Assembly (NCBI GenBank): GCA_017527905.1
Contig: JAFXPK010000022.1
Span: forward strand, 26,709-90,708
Origin: Paludibacteraceae bacterium
Lineage (GTDB): Bacteria; Bacteroidota; Bacteroidia; Bacteroidales; Paludibacteraceae
DNA length: 64,000 bases
Direction: 5' to 3'
Numbering within the stretch: the first letter of the stretch is position 1; every line of letters begins with the position of its first letter. This document shows positions 20,103-29,855 of this stretch, one piece after another. Under the pieces are notes generated by a model. The model saw only the letters and a list, made by a program, of their open reading frames with translations, was not told where the DNA came from and made no database searches. The position numbers were made by a program, and so were the translations under genes.

Positions 20103-21932
20103 TCAATCATTCATAGAAGCGAGGAACTCCTCGTTCGTGGCGGTCTTCTCCAATCTATCCTTGAAGAACTCCATGGCCTCCACAGGGTTCATATCCGCCA
20201 AGTAGCGGCGAAGGATCCACATGCGTTGGATTGTCTCCTTGCTATGGAGCAGATCATCACGACGCGTACTGGAAGCCATGATATCAACAGCTGGATAGAT
20301 ACGCTTGTTGGCCAATTGTCTGGAGAGCTGCAACTCCATGTTACCCGTACCCTTGAACTCCTCGAAGATCACATCATCCATCTTCGAGCCCGTATCGGTC
20401 AAAGCCGTGGCGATGATGGTCAAGCTACCGCCGTTCTCAATGTTACGAGCGGCACCGAAGAAGCGTTTCGGCTTGTGCAACGCATTCGCGTCCACACCAC
20501 CCGAAAGGACCTTACCAGACGCAGGAGAAACCGTGTTGTAGGCTCTGGCGAGACGTGTGATGGAATCGAGCAGGATGACCACGTCATGACCACACTCCAC
20601 CATTCTCTTCGCCTTCTCCAGCACGATGCTGGCGATCTTCACGTGACGCTCAGCCGGCTCGTCGAACGTAGAGGAAATAACCTCCGCATTCACACTACGC
20701 GCCATATCCGTAACCTCCTCAGGACGTTCGTCGATCAAGAGGATAATCATATAGACCTCAGGGTGATTCTCCGCGATGGCGTTGGCTATATCCTTCAGCA
20801 AGACCGTCTTACCAGTCTTAGGCTGCGCCACGATCAATCCACGCTGGCCTTTACCGATCGGAGAGAACAAATCCACCGTACGGACAGAGAGGTTGCATGA
20901 ATTCTTACCGCCCGTCAAGTTGAACTTCTCGTTCGGGAAGAGAGGCGTCAGATGGTCAAAAGGCACGCAATCCCTCACGAACTCAGGAGAACGCGCATTG
21001 ATCTTGTCGATACCCATCAGAGGGAAGTACTTCTCACCCTCTTTCGGAGGACGGATTGTACCCTCGATAACGTCACCCGTCTTCAAACCATACATCTTGA
21101 TCTGAGCCTGGGAAACATATATGTCATCTGGAGAATTCAGATAGTTGTAATCAGAGGAGCGGATGAAACCGAAACCGTCAGGCATGATCTCCAAAACGCC
21201 CTGTCCCTTCACGATATTATCGAAGTCGTAGGAACGGACCTTCTGAGGGGTTGGTTGCTGTTCCTCCACCGGAGCCTCAACTTCATTATTGGACGGTGCT
21301 TTCGAATTAGATTGGGGCTGTTGCTTCGGGCTTTCCTTTTCGTAACGTTGGTCATTTCCCTGCATCTGATTCTGCTGGGAAACCGCCTCCGTCGCAGACA
21401 ACACCTCCTCGATAGGCGGTGTTTTGATACCCTTTTTCTTGTCCAATATGAGACGGGCGATCGCGGCAGCCTTGTTACCGGAAGCGATAGCATCGAACCC
21501 ACCACGAGGACGGACATGAACCTGTTTCATCTCTTGCCGTCTCTGTGCGCCATTCTCCTGGCGATCCTGATCTTGCTGATCTTGCTTATTTTGTTGATCC
21601 TGTGGCTCAAAATTTACAGGACGTTTATCCCAGCTAGGAGAACTAGCGGAAGTATCCTCCGCAGGAGAGGCATTATCCTCGGCATCAATCTCCTCCTGGC
21701 CTTTTCCCCCGTTCTTTTCCGCATAGGAAATCATCTTATCCAAAAAATTCTCAAGGTTAGAAGACGAGCTACCACTGTCGGAAACACCCTTGTTCTGCTG
21801 TTCCGCCATCACATCGACGATTTTGAAAACAAGTTCTTCCTTCCGGAAAGACTCAACACGCTTAATGCCAAGACCTTTCGCAATGGTCCTCAATTCCATA
21901 AGGTTTTTACCTTTCAACTCTATTACATCCAT
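20103..21932 (-). CDS. rho: Transcription termination factor Rho with long disordered insert
   Basis: The 609-residue protein starts at the ATG at 21932 ([10 protein letters not shown]), which gives the standard Rho N-terminus; an in-frame upstream start at 21989 adds 19 unrelated residues. After the N-terminal helical domain (residues 1-45) comes a stretch of about 190 residues rich in Gln, Asp, Glu, Asn and Ser, containing [15 protein letters not shown], with no regular fold expected. The RNA-binding OB domain follows ([22 protein letters not shown]). The ATPase core then has P-loop [37 protein letters not shown] and the Q-loop [22 protein letters not shown]. The insert makes it about 190 residues longer than E. 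coli Rho. It terminates untranslated transcripts. Confidence 0.97.
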   Translation of the reverse strand: MDVIELKGKNLMELRTIAKGLGIKRVESFRKEELVFKIVDVMAEQQNKGVSDSGSSSSNLENFLDKMISYAEKNGGKGQEEIDAEDNASPAEDTSASSPSWDKRPVNFEPQDQQNKQDQQDQDRQENGAQRRQEMKQVHVRPRGGFDAIASGNKAAAIARLILDKKKGIKTPPIEEVLSATEAVSQQNQMQGNDQRYEKESPKQQPQSNSKAPSNNEVEAPVEEQQPTPQKVRSYDFDNIVKGQGVLEIMPDGFGFIRSSDYNYLNSPDDIYVSQAQIKMYGLKTGDVIEGTIRPPKEGEKYFPLMGIDKINARSPEFVRDCVPFDHLTPLFPNEKFNLTGGKNSCNLSVRTVDLFSPIGKGQRGLIVAQPKTGKTVLLKDIANAIAENHPEVYMIILLIDERPEEVTDMARSVNAEVISSTFDEPAERHVKIASIVLEKAKRMVECGHDVVILLDSITRLARAYNTVSPASGKVLSGGVDANALHKPKRFFGAARNIENGGSLTIIATALTDTGSKMDDVIFEEFKGTGNMELQLSRQLANKRIYPAVDIMASSTRRDDLLHSKETIQRMWILRRYLADMNPVEAMEFFKDRLEKTATNEEFLASMND

Positions 21933-22148
21933 ATCTGAAAAACTAAATATCTTTTTAACGATACGATTCACGCAGTGAAACGCATTCAAATATCACATTC
22001 CTAGACCCAATGTCCAGCAGGAAAAAACGAAAAATAAAGATTGATGAAATTATATTTCCTAATTGGTTTCCCGAAAATCACACATTCTCCATGAACGTGA
22101 CACTAATTAAACACAAAACAAAGAGAAACATGATTGCTTCAACTTGTG

Positions 22149-22221
22149 AGCGGAAGACGGGATTCGAACCCGCGACCCTCAGCTTGGAAGGCTGATGCTC
22201 TACCAACTGAGCTACTTCCGC
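22149..22221 (-). tRNA. tRNA-Gly (anticodon UCC)
   Basis: A full cloverleaf is seen on the minus strand: acceptor arms GCGGAAG and CTTCCGC, D-arm AGCTCAGTTGGTAGAGC, anticodon loop CTTCCAA within a TCAGC/GCTGA stem, and the T-arm with GGTTCGAATCCC. CCA is not encoded. It is 17 bases downstream of tRNA-Tyr and shares its promoter. Confidence 0.95.
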
Positions 22222-22238
22222 AAGTGAACCGTTATTTG

Positions 22239-22321
22239 TGGGCGAAGATGGATTCGAACCACCGAAGGCAAGAGCCAGCAGATTTACAGTCTGCCCCATT
22301 TGGCCACTCTGGTATTCGCCC
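22239..22321 (-). tRNA. tRNA-Tyr (anticodon GUA)
   Basis: A class II tRNA with a long variable arm is read on the minus strand: acceptor GGGCGAA pairing with TTCGCCC plus discriminator A, anticodon loop CTGTAAA (GTA), and the T-arm GGTTCGAATCC. The length of 83 bases and the extended variable arm fit bacterial tyrosine tRNA. CCA is not encoded. Confidence 0.95.
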
Positions 22322-22337
22322 CTATTGAAATCGAGTG

Positions 22338-22368
22338 CAAAGGTAGTAAATTAAATTAATCCTCCAAA
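22338..22368 (-). promoter_or_regulatory. Promoter of the tRNA-Tyr/tRNA-Gly operon
   Basis: On the minus strand: TTTG (22365-22368), 19 bases, TACCTTTG (22338-22345), a full consensus match. It lies about 17 bases before tRNA-Tyr. The -33 element sits inside the 3' end of ribH, so the tRNA transcript starts where ribH ends. Confidence 0.75.
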
Positions 22369-22847
22369 AGATTTCGCTTGAAATTTACCATCTTTATGGC
22401 GGTTACCGCCGCCTCTGTGCCTTTATTTCCTAAAGAACCGCCAGAACGGTCTTCAGCCTGCTTCATATCGTCTGTCGTCAACAGACCAAAAATAAAAGGA
22501 ACGTCATACTCCGCATTCAACTTCGCTATGCCATAAGTAGTACCCTGACATACATAATCGAAGTGAGGAGTTCCACCTCTCACAACACATCCTAAGGCGA
22601 TCACCGCATCGACATCCTTCGCATCCGCAAGTTGCTGGGAACCGAATATGAGCTCGAAACTGCCCGGCACATGGGCGACGATTATATTCTTTTTCTTTGC
22701 GCCATGCTCCAAAAGCGTATCATAGGCACCCTTGAGCAGATTATGAGTGATATTGTGGTTCCAATCGGAAACCACAATACCAAATTTCATATCCGCCGCG
22801 CTCGGCACAGAATTAATGTCGTATTCGGACAAATTCTTAGTCGCCAT
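22356..22847 (-). CDS. ribH: 6,7-dimethyl-8-ribityllumazine synthase
   Basis: The 163-residue enzyme catalyses the penultimate step of riboflavin synthesis, joining the ribityl-pyrimidine and the dihydroxybutanone phosphate. Motifs include [17 protein letters not shown] near the N-terminus, [12 protein letters not shown], the central [20 protein letters not shown], and [21 protein letters not shown]. The length fits the family. It lies 6 bases downstream of the TPR gene and ends next to the tRNA promoter. Confidence 0.96.
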   Translation of the reverse strand: MATKNLSEYDINSVPSAADMKFGIVVSDWNHNITHNLLKGAYDTLLEHGAKKKNIIVAHVPGSFELIFGSQQLADAKDVDAVIALGCVVRGGTPHFDYVCQGTTYGIAKLNAEYDVPFIFGLLTTDDMKQAEDRSGGSLGNKGTEAAVTAIKMVNFKRNLLED

Positions 22848-22853
22848 ATATCA

Positions 22854-23540
22854 TTAATTTTGCTTAGCTATTTCGAGGAACTTCAAGACTTCGTTCATGT
22901 CGGAATAGTTCGGGTATTGACTAACGATACCCTCCAACAACTTAACGGCTTCCGCCTTCTTCCCCAAAGAAATGTAGGCCAAAGCAGCACGTTTCTTATA
23001 AAGAGGAGTAAGCAGATCATTATCCGCGAGGTCTGCCGCCTTCTGATAGTAACCGACAGCCTTGGCAGCATCATCCATATTCCAATAGCAATCACCTACT
23101 GAACCCACGATCGATGGTGATACCAACTCATCATCTCCAGAGAATTTGTTCAAATACTTAATCGCTGATTCATATTCCCCCAAATTCTTGTAACAGATGC
23201 CCGCATACGCACATGCGAGATTGCCAGTCGAGGTGGATCCATATTCATCGATGATATCAAGGAATCCCATGAACTCATCTTCCTTTCCTTCCAATGCGAC
23301 TTGGAAAGAATCTCTAGCGAACATCTGCTGCGCCTTGAAGATCTCATTCTTGGCTGTCTCCTCACGAGGACCCCAAACATATTGGTTCAACACAAAGAAC
23401 AAAACGACCAAAGCAATAATTCCACCAAAAATCGCAAGCAATAAATTCTGATGAGACTCAACAAATCCAACAACACTAGATGCCGATATCGACTGCTCTT
23501 TTCCTTCCTTCATCGAAGGCGATTCATTTAGTTTTTCCAT
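22854..23540 (-). CDS. Membrane-anchored tetratricopeptide-repeat protein
   Basis: The 228-residue protein has one transmembrane helix (residues about 32-52, LLLAIFGGIIALVVLFFVLN) after a short cytoplasmic Ser-rich part. Four to five TPR-like helix pairs follow, for example ACAYAGICYKNLGEYESAIKYL and GDCYWNMDDAAKAVGYYQKAA. The topology resembles YfgM-type tetratricopeptide proteins, which act with the periplasmic chaperone and BAM network, but the exact role is unknown. It is coupled to ribH, 6 bases downstream, as in many Bacteroidales. Confidence 0.85.
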   Translation of the reverse strand: MEKLNESPSMKEGKEQSISASSVVGFVESHQNLLLAIFGGIIALVVLFFVLNQYVWGPREETAKNEIFKAQQMFARDSFQVALEGKEDEFMGFLDIIDEYGSTSTGNLACAYAGICYKNLGEYESAIKYLNKFSGDDELVSPSIVGSVGDCYWNMDDAAKAVGYYQKAADLADNDLLTPLYKKRAALAYISLGKKAEAVKLLEGIVSQYPNYSDMNEVLKFLEIAKQN

Positions 23541-23577
23541 TTTTTATTTTAAATTGTTTATTCCAAAAAATATACCA

Positions 23578-23585
23578 CAAAAATA
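23578..23585 (-). promoter_or_regulatory. Possible -7 box of the TPR-ribH operon
   Basis: Minus-strand TATTTTTG matches TAnnTTTG, 37 bases before the ATG at 23540. The nearest TTTG upstream (23603-23606) is 17 bases away instead of 19, so confidence is limited. Confidence 0.35.
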
Positions 23586-23613
23586 GTCTATTTGCGGCTA
23601 AGCAAAAAAATTA

Positions 23614-24201
23614 TTAACGATTTTTTTTAACAAATTCATCTCGGACACTCGTCCATATCCGCTGAGGGACAAAAAAACGGACATCTTTCCCCTCTCCGAT
23701 AGAATTACGGACGAACGTGGATGAGACTTCTATCCTCGGCGCATTCGACAACATCGTAATCCTGCCACCCCACGCCTCAGGAATCTCCGTCGGTCCGTCC
23801 AATCTGGGATACACGAGTATTCTATAATGGTCCAATATCCATTCATATCTCCGCCAGCCGGAGAAGGACGCGAGATTATCTCCTCCCATTACCAGGACAA
23901 ACTCATTTTCTGGCTCCAAAGAAGACAACCGCTCCAACGTGTCGCTCGTATACGACGGTTTCGGCATGGAAAACTCGATGTCCGACACCGAGAAACGGGG
24001 ATAGTCCTCTATCGCCTGCTTCACCCACGACAAACGAATATCATCGTCCATCAAACTGAGGTTCTGCTTGAACGGGTTCTGCGGAGAGACCACAAAGCGC
24101 ACCTCGTCCACCCCACCGAACTCCGCAATATGATTCGCCAATGCGAGATGTCCGATGTGTATAGGATTAAACGACCCGAAGAAAAGCGCTATCTTACTCA
24201 T
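23614..24201 (-). CDS. nadD: Nicotinate-nucleotide adenylyltransferase
   Basis: The 195-residue enzyme forms nicotinate adenine dinucleotide in NAD synthesis. The nucleotidyltransferase signature GSFNPIHIGHLALAN is at the N-terminus, with VMGGDNLASFSGWRRYEWI in the middle and the late motif PRIEVSSTFVRN (the ISSTxxR-type adenylyl site). It overlaps the 3' end of gmk by 8 bases and is the last gene of the yicC-gmk-nadD operon. Confidence 0.96.
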   Translation of the reverse strand: MSKIALFFGSFNPIHIGHLALANHIAEFGGVDEVRFVVSPQNPFKQNLSLMDDDIRLSWVKQAIEDYPRFSVSDIEFSMPKPSYTSDTLERLSSLEPENEFVLVMGGDNLASFSGWRRYEWILDHYRILVYPRLDGPTEIPEAWGGRITMLSNAPRIEVSSTFVRNSIGEGKDVRFFVPQRIWTSVRDEFVKKNR

Positions 24202-24766
24202 TATCCACGAATTCTTTCACGATTTTCCGAATCAACGCCTTCGTCCACTCCAAATCATCATTCACGACAATTCGATCGAACCGATTAGAGAAGGTGATCT
24301 CGTACGATGCCTTACGCACACGGTCTTCTATCACCTCCATCGCATCCGTTCCCCGATTCACCAAACGTTCCTTCAACGTGGCGACGGACGGCGGCATGAT
24401 GAATACGGACAAAGCATTGTCCCCAAACATCTTCTTAATGTTACATCCTCCAGCCACATCCACATCAAAGACAACAATGTTGCCTTTCGAATTGATGCGC
24501 TCCACTTCGCTCCTCAATGTGCCATAGTACTTATTCTCATACACTTCCTCCCATTCCAGAAACGCATGCTCCGAAATCTTCGCACGGAATTCCTCCGGAG
24601 TCAGGAAATAATACTCGACACCGTTCTTCTCCTCACCCCTAGGACTTCTGCTAGTGGCCGAAATGGAGAACTCCAAGCAGTCGAACTGCGTCATCAAATA
24701 ATTGATCAACGTGGATTTGCCCGATCCAGACGGAGCGGAGAATATGATCACCTTACCTTTTTCCAT
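24194..24766 (-). CDS. gmk: Guanylate kinase
   Basis: The 190-residue enzyme phosphorylates GMP to GDP. It has P-loop FSAPSGSGKST near residue 10, the GMP-binding part SISATSRSPRGEEKNGVEYYF, and EWEEVYENKYYGT with the conserved Tyr residues. VFDVDVAGG follows, then the lid and adenine-binding segment TLKERLVNRGTD. The length is typical. It is followed with an 8-base overlap by nadD and preceded by yicC. Confidence 0.97.
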   Translation of the reverse strand: MEKGKVIIFSAPSGSGKSTLINYLMTQFDCLEFSISATSRSPRGEEKNGVEYYFLTPEEFRAKISEHAFLEWEEVYENKYYGTLRSEVERINSKGNIVVFDVDVAGGCNIKKMFGDNALSVFIMPPSVATLKERLVNRGTDAMEVIEDRVRKASYEITFSNRFDRIVVNDDLEWTKALIRKIVKEFVDNE

Positions 24767-24782
24767 GTCTATCTTTCTACAA

Positions 24783-25655
24783 TTAGAGCACGTTCAAAAC
24801 TTGCTCCTTGATTTGCTCCAACTCATCTTTCATCTTCACCACGATCTTCTGCATCTCGCTATGGTTGGATTTAGAACCTAACGTGTTGATCTCACGTCCG
24901 ATCTCTTGTGCGATAAAGCCCAATTTCTTTCCACAGTTTCCTTCCGCATCCATCGTCTCCTCAAAATACTTCAAGTGCTGGGACAGACGGTTCTTCTCCT
25001 CGTTCACGTCCAACTTCTCTATGTAATAGATAAGCTCTTGTTCGAATCGGTTCTTATCGTAGTTGACATCCTGCAGAGAGGCCAAGTTTTCCAAAATACG
25101 GTCCTTCACCTTATCGATACGTTCCTTCTCATATGGCTCAATCTCCTTCAGCAGTTTCCTGATGTTCGCGATTTTCTCCTCAAACACGCGGCGCAACGAA
25201 ACGCCCTCCTTGATTCGGAATTCCACCAAAGAGTCAACTGCCTTGGTGAAGGCCTCGTATACCCTATTCCACTCCAACTCGTCCAACTCCTGTGACTCTG
25301 TCTTCGTAGCCTCCGGCAGACGCAACAACACAGAGAACCAATCCGTTGGCAATGGTATATGTAATTCTTGTGAAATGTTCTTAATCTGTTTACTATATGT
25401 TTGGATCACAGGTCCGTTTAACTGCAAAAAACTCTCCGATCCGAAATTTTCCATAAACACACCAAAATCAACTTTTCCTCTCTCCAAACGCTTGCTAACA
25501 AGATTCCTCAGATCCAAATCCTTTTCACGATACATACTCGGTACACGAGAAGATAAATCCAATTGCTTGCTATTCAGCGACTTAATCTCAATCGTAATTT
25601 TCTTGGTTCCTACGGTGCAAGTTGCCTTACCGTAACCAGTCATTGATAATACCAT
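24783..25655 (-). CDS. yicC: YicC family endoribonuclease
   Basis: The 290-residue protein starts with the family signature MVLSMTGYGKA and has the YicC N-terminal domain (IEIKSLNSKQLDLSSRVP). The C-terminal DUF1732 part has RFEQELIYYIEKLDVNEEKNRL, a long helix, and the end block GKKLGFIAQEIGREINTLGSKSN. E. coli YicC has been shown to be an RNase. It heads the operon with gmk and nadD, a conserved order in Bacteroidota. Confidence 0.95.
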   Translation of the reverse strand: MVLSMTGYGKATCTVGTKKITIEIKSLNSKQLDLSSRVPSMYREKDLDLRNLVSKRLERGKVDFGVFMENFGSESFLQLNGPVIQTYSKQIKNISQELHIPLPTDWFSVLLRLPEATKTESQELDELEWNRVYEAFTKAVDSLVEFRIKEGVSLRRVFEEKIANIRKLLKEIEPYEKERIDKVKDRILENLASLQDVNYDKNRFEQELIYYIEKLDVNEEKNRLSQHLKYFEETMDAEGNCGKKLGFIAQEIGREINTLGSKSNHSEMQKIVVKMKDELEQIKEQVLNVL

Positions 25656-25685
25656 ACTTTTTCTTTGTTTTGAAAATTAGCAATG

Positions 25686-25693
25686 CAAATATA
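25686..25693 (-). promoter_or_regulatory. Possible -7 box of the yicC-gmk-nadD operon
   Basis: Minus-strand TATATTTG matches TAnnTTTG, 30 bases before the yicC ATG. No TTTG lies at the usual 19-base distance. Confidence 0.4.
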
Positions 25694-25859
25694 TTTAAAT
25701 TTCGTATATAAAACGTAAACTTTGTCACTTCTTTTGAATGATTTACAAAAGTGTTTTTCCCGACAATGGAAGTTGTCATGAAAAAAAGCGTGCATTTCCC
25801 TTCCCTCGGAACCCATAAAAATGTAATTTCGCGTCATATTTTCCTAGCGCATTTATATT

Positions 25860-26558
25860 ATGGCGAACATTATATTAATTGACACCGCAACGGAAATTTG
25901 CTCCGTGGCTTTATCCATCGACGGAAAGGTGTCGTGGAACAAAGAGAATTTCGAGGGGATGACACACTCCGTCCTTTTGGCGAAATACCTTCAGGAACTG
26001 ACCGAACACATGCGTTCTTCGTCCGTCAAAGCGGATGCGGTGGCCGTCAGCTGCGGTCCAGGCTCTTACACGGGCCTTCGCATCGGTGTGTCAACAGCGA
26101 AAGGGTTATGTTTCGGCGCAAACGTGCCCCTCCTCGCCATCAACACGCTTGAAGTGATGGCGCAGGGATATATCTCCCGCCACGGGAAGCCTGGTAGTGA
26201 CGCTTGGCTTTGTCCCATGATCGATGCCAGAAGGATGGAGGTATACACTGCATTGTTCGATGGGGAACTGAATCTGAAGAGGGAAATATCAGCGGACATC
26301 ATCGACGAAAATTCCTACGCCGACATACTTCAGGAGAAGAAAATCATCTGCTTCGGTAACGGCGCATCCAAATGCAAGGAGACACTCACCCACCCGAACA
26401 TATCTTTCGTGGACGGCATCTACCCGCTCGCCTCTAACATGGCGGACTTGGCGGAGAAGAGCTTCGCAGAAAAGGATTTCAAGGATGTGGCTTACTTCGA
26501 ACCTTTCTATCTGAAAGAATTCGTGGCCACGGTCAGCAAAAACAAATTTGGGATCTAA
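25860..26558 (+). CDS. tsaB: tRNA t6A biosynthesis protein TsaB
   Basis: The 232-residue ASKHA-fold protein has the N-terminal motif ILIDTATEICSVAL, the partner-binding GMTHSVLL, and VSCGPGSYTGLRIGVSTAKGL, the signature of TsaB. TsaB works with TsaD and TsaE to transfer threonylcarbamoyl to A37 of tRNAs that read ANN codons. It lacks the metal-binding HxxxH pair of TsaD, as expected. It is divergent from yicC and is followed by a strong terminator. Confidence 0.94.
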   Translation: MANIILIDTATEICSVALSIDGKVSWNKENFEGMTHSVLLAKYLQELTEHMRSSSVKADAVAVSCGPGSYTGLRIGVSTAKGLCFGANVPLLAINTLEVMAQGYISRHGKPGSDAWLCPMIDARRMEVYTALFDGELNLKREISADIIDENSYADILQEKKIICFGNGASKCKETLTHPNISFVDGIYPLASNMADLAEKSFAEKDFKDVAYFEPFYLKEFVATVSKNKFGI

Positions 26559-26604
26559 GGAAGATTTCGGCGGACTTCCCGCAACTTCCATCGATAAACG
26601 TAAA

Positions 26605-26635
26605 AAGGAGGGTTCCATTTCGGAATACCCTCCTT
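26605..26635. terminator. Bidirectional terminator between tsaB and fcl
   Basis: AAGGAGGGT (26605-26613) pairs with ACCCTCCTT (26627-26635) across a 13-base loop. The minus-strand side runs into TTTTTACG, and the plus side into TTCTCTATTTC. It ends both tsaB and the polysaccharide operon that finishes with fcl. Confidence 0.85.
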
Positions 26636-26671
26636 CTCTATTTCCTTGGCAGGCAATTAACCAACTGCAGT

Positions 26672-27616
26672 CTACCGCTCTGCCCTCATCGGATTATTCA
26701 AGAAATCTTCATAAGAGATCTTAATGCCGTCCTCCAGTTCGGTCTTGTATCTCCACCCCAGTTTCTCGGCCTTGCTCACATCCAGCAGTTTCCTCGGCGT
26801 GCCGTTCGGACGGGTGGTGTCCCACTTGGTCTCACCTTCGTAGCCGACCACCTTCGCGACCAGTTCCGTCAGGGCCTTAATGGTCAACTCCTTCCCTGTA
26901 CCGGCGTTCACCGTCTCATTACCGCTGTAATTATTCATTAGGAACACACAAAGGTTAGCCAGATCGTCGACAAAAAGGAACTCCCTCAGCGGACTACCAT
27001 CTCCCCAACAAGTAACCTCCTTCAACCCTGCCACCTTCGCCTCATGGAACCTGCGGATCAGCGCAGGCAACACGTGGGAATGCTCCGGATGGTAATTGTC
27101 ATTAGGTCCATACAAATTGGTGGGCATCACGCTGATATAGTCCGTGCCATATTGTCTATTGAGGAATTCACAATACTTTAAACCGGATATCTTAGCAAGC
27201 GCATACGCCTCGTTCGTCTTCTCCAACTCGCTCGTCAGCAGGCACGACTCCTGCATCGGTTGAGGAGCCATGCGCGGGTAAATGCAACTACTGCCCAAGA
27301 ACTCGAGCTTCTTGCAACCGTTCTTCCATGCGGAGTGGATCACGTTCATCTCCAGTATCATGTTTTCATACATGAAATCGGCCAGTGCGGACTGATTGGC
27401 GACGATGCCTCCCACCTTTGCGGCAGCAAGAAATACATACTCGGGCTTTTCTTCCACGAAAAACTTCTCAACAGCCTCCTGCCTTGTCAAATCCAACTCC
27501 TTATGCGTGCGGGTTATGATATTTGTGTAACCTTGTCTTTGCAACTCCCGCACAATGGCGCTTCCCACCATACCACGATGGCCCGCCACATATATCTTCG
27601 CATTCTTCTCCATCAT
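26672..27616 (-). CDS. fcl: GDP-L-fucose synthase
   Basis: The 314-residue extended short-chain dehydrogenase performs the epimerisation and reduction that complete GDP-L-fucose. It has the NADP-binding [15 protein letters not shown] near residue 11, [11 protein letters not shown], the catalytic SSCIYP and YALAKISG (Tyr-xxx-Lys), and the nucleotide-sugar-binding part [28 protein letters not shown]. The first two codons are both ATG. Its start overlaps the gmd stop by 4 bases, so the two enzymes of the GDP-fucose pathway are coupled. Confidence 0.97.
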   Translation of the reverse strand: MMEKNAKIYVAGHRGMVGSAIVRELQRQGYTNIITRTHKELDLTRQEAVEKFFVEEKPEYVFLAAAKVGGIVANQSALADFMYENMILEMNVIHSAWKNGCKKLEFLGSSCIYPRMAPQPMQESCLLTSELEKTNEAYALAKISGLKYCEFLNRQYGTDYISVMPTNLYGPNDNYHPEHSHVLPALIRRFHEAKVAGLKEVTCWGDGSPLREFLFVDDLANLCVFLMNNYSGNETVNAGTGKELTIKALTELVAKVVGYEGETKWDTTRPNGTPRKLLDVSKAEKLGWRYKTELEDGIKISYEDFLNNPMRAER

Positions 27617-28701
27617 TTCACAATTCCTTTCTCCAAATATTCCGCCAAATTCATTCTGACCTTTTCCGCCGCACCCTCTGAAGCGACCTTGGCGACATCA
27701 TGTTCAACCATCAATTTCACCAATTGCTCGAATGTAGTCTTAGACGGGTTCCAACCCAACTTAGCCTTCGCCTTCGTAGGATCACCCCATAAATTGACAA
27801 CATCCGTAGGACGGTAGAAGTCTTCCGAAACAGCAACGACCACCTTCCCCGTCTTTACGTCAATACCCTTCTCATTCACGCCAGAGCCTTCCCAACGCAG
27901 CTCGATGCCCGCAAAATGGAAAGCCAAGGTGGCGAACTCTCGGACCGTATGTTGCACACCTGTCGCAATTACGAAATCTTCAGGCGTCTCATGCTGTAGT
28001 ATCAGCCACATGCACTCCACATAATCCCTCGCATACCCCCAATCTCTTAGGCTATCCAAGTTGCCCAAATAGAGGCAATCCTGCTTCCCCTGCGCAATAC
28101 GGGCAGCCGCCAATGTGATTTTACGGGTGACGAATGTTTCTCCTCGTCTTTCGCTTTCGTGGTTGAACAAAATACCTGAGCAGCAGAACATATTGTACGC
28201 TTCACGATACTCCTTCACAATCCAAAAACCATACAATTTGGCCACCGCATACGGCGAATACGGGTGGAACGGCGTATTCTCATTCTGAGGGACCTCCTCG
28301 ACTTTTCCGTAAAGCTCCGACGTGGATGCCTGGTAAATACGGCAAGTCTTTTCCAATCCACAAGCCCTCACCGCCTCCAAGACACGGAGCACACCGGTCG
28401 CATCCACATCCGCAGTGAACTCGGGAGAGTCAAACGAGACCTGGACATGGCTCTGCGCCGCCAGATTATAGATCTCGGTAGGACGCACCTGACCAACCAC
28501 CTTGACCAGCGACATGGAGTCGCCCATGTCCGCATAATGGAGATGGAAATTAGGCTGTCCCTCCAAATGGGCTATTCGCTCACGGTAATCGACGGACGAG
28601 CGTCTGATGATACCATGCACATCATATCCTTTGCTTAAAAGAAATTCCGACAGGTAAGAGCCGTCCTGACCCGTAACACCTGTAATAAGAGCGGTCTTCA
28701 T
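27613..28701 (-). CDS. gmd: GDP-mannose 4,6-dehydratase
   Basis: The 362-residue enzyme converts GDP-mannose to the 4-keto-6-deoxy intermediate of GDP-L-fucose. Signature parts are [19 protein letters not shown] at the N-terminus, [22 protein letters not shown], the catalytic STSELYG and [15 protein letters not shown], and [19 protein letters not shown]. These are specific for Gmd as opposed to dTDP-glucose dehydratases. It is the upstream partner of fcl. Confidence 0.97.
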   Translation of the reverse strand: MKTALITGVTGQDGSYLSEFLLSKGYDVHGIIRRSSVDYRERIAHLEGQPNFHLHYADMGDSMSLVKVVGQVRPTEIYNLAAQSHVQVSFDSPEFTADVDATGVLRVLEAVRACGLEKTCRIYQASTSELYGKVEEVPQNENTPFHPYSPYAVAKLYGFWIVKEYREAYNMFCCSGILFNHESERRGETFVTRKITLAAARIAQGKQDCLYLGNLDSLRDWGYARDYVECMWLILQHETPEDFVIATGVQHTVREFATLAFHFAGIELRWEGSGVNEKGIDVKTGKVVVAVSEDFYRPTDVVNLWGDPTKAKAKLGWNPSKTTFEQLVKLMVEHDVAKVASEGAAEKVRMNLAEYLEKGIVK

Positions 28702-28722
28702 AGTATTTAAGAGAAATAAATA

Positions 28723-29838
28723 TTATATACACACCTGATTATACACGGAAACAACTTGATCGGCGATGCGGCTCCACTGATATTTTTCCATATCATACTG
28801 CACCCGCATTTGCTCATTTCCAGTCAACAAAGAATCCAACTTTTCCGAAAGTTGGGCCACATCCCCCACCCTGAAATACGCATCTTGCGGCAGACCTACT
28901 TCCAAGTTCGCAGGTATATCACTCACGACGACAGGCAAATGATAGCTCATCGCCTCCAGAAGCGCAATGGGAAGGCCTTCATGGGAGGAAGGCAACACAA
29001 AACAACTCGCATGAGCAAGCAACGAATGGAGTTTATCCCCCCTAACAAAACCGGTCAGAACGACACCGTTTTCCTTCGCCATCCTTTTCAGATGCCTAGA
29101 ATAGTCATCCTCGAAATCCGCATCACCCGCCAAAACCAAACGCACATTACTTTCCGGATGTTTGTTTTTGAAGGAGACAAACGCTTCCACCAAGTGATGA
29201 AGGTTTTTTTCCGGCACGAAACGGCACATTCCCAACACGTATTTCCCCGATTCTATCCCTAACTCGGAAAAATATTCGGGGCAATCAACGAAATCAGGAT
29301 CCGGCACTCCATTATAAATCAAATGGACACGCTCCGTTCTCCCGCATTTCTCCGCTATAAGATTCCTGATGACATCCGATATGACAATAACCTCATCCGC
29401 GAAACGACATCCCAACTGTTCTCCTAATTTCAGTATCAGTTTTGCCATCTTTCCCCACTTGTCACGATCATAGTCCGGTCCGTGGTGCGTGAACACGACC
29501 TTCATGCCCCTCAATTTCGCATATGGGGTTAGAATGGCTGGTCCTATCGCATGGATATGCAAAATATCCGCGTCTAGCTTCTTTGCCCTATTTATCGCCC
29601 TGAAAGTATGGATAATCGCCTCGAATCTCTTTTTCTTAGGCGACGGAATATTCACCAATTTCACACCTTTCCATTCAGGCAGTTCATCCTTCACATACTC
29701 GGAACGGCGGATCACCGTGACATCATACCCCTTCTCCGCGACAAGGGGGAAAAGCTCCTCACAATGGGTTTCCACACCCCCCATGATATTGGGTATGCCA
29801 CGCGTGCCAACTACCACAATCTTTTTCAAGGAAGCCAT
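28723..29838 (-). CDS. GT4 glycosyltransferase with DUF1972 N-terminus
   Basis: The product is 371 residues from the ATG at 29838 (MASLKKIVVVGTRG). A TTG at 29859 would overlap the upstream stop, but the ATG has better support. The N-terminal half has GIPNIMGGVETHCEELFPLV, typical of DUF1972 rhamnosyl- or mannosyl-type GT4 enzymes. The C-terminal half has the retaining GT4 signature VLPSSHEGLPIALLEAMSYHLPVV. It follows the radical SAM gene and precedes gmd, so a role in adding fucose or the neighbouring sugar is possible. Donor and acceptor are not determinable. Confidence 0.88.
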   Translation of the reverse strand: MASLKKIVVVGTRGIPNIMGGVETHCEELFPLVAEKGYDVTVIRRSEYVKDELPEWKGVKLVNIPSPKKKRFEAIIHTFRAINRAKKLDADILHIHAIGPAILTPYAKLRGMKVVFTHHGPDYDRDKWGKMAKLILKLGEQLGCRFADEVIVISDVIRNLIAEKCGRTERVHLIYNGVPDPDFVDCPEYFSELGIESGKYVLGMCRFVPEKNLHHLVEAFVSFKNKHPESNVRLVLAGDADFEDDYSRHLKRMAKENGVVLTGFVRGDKLHSLLAHASCFVLPSSHEGLPIALLEAMSYHLPVVVSDIPANLEVGLPQDAYFRVGDVAQLSEKLDSLLTGNEQMRVQYDMEKYQWSRIADQVVSVYNQVCI

Positions 29839-29855
29839 ACCATTCTCGTCACCTA

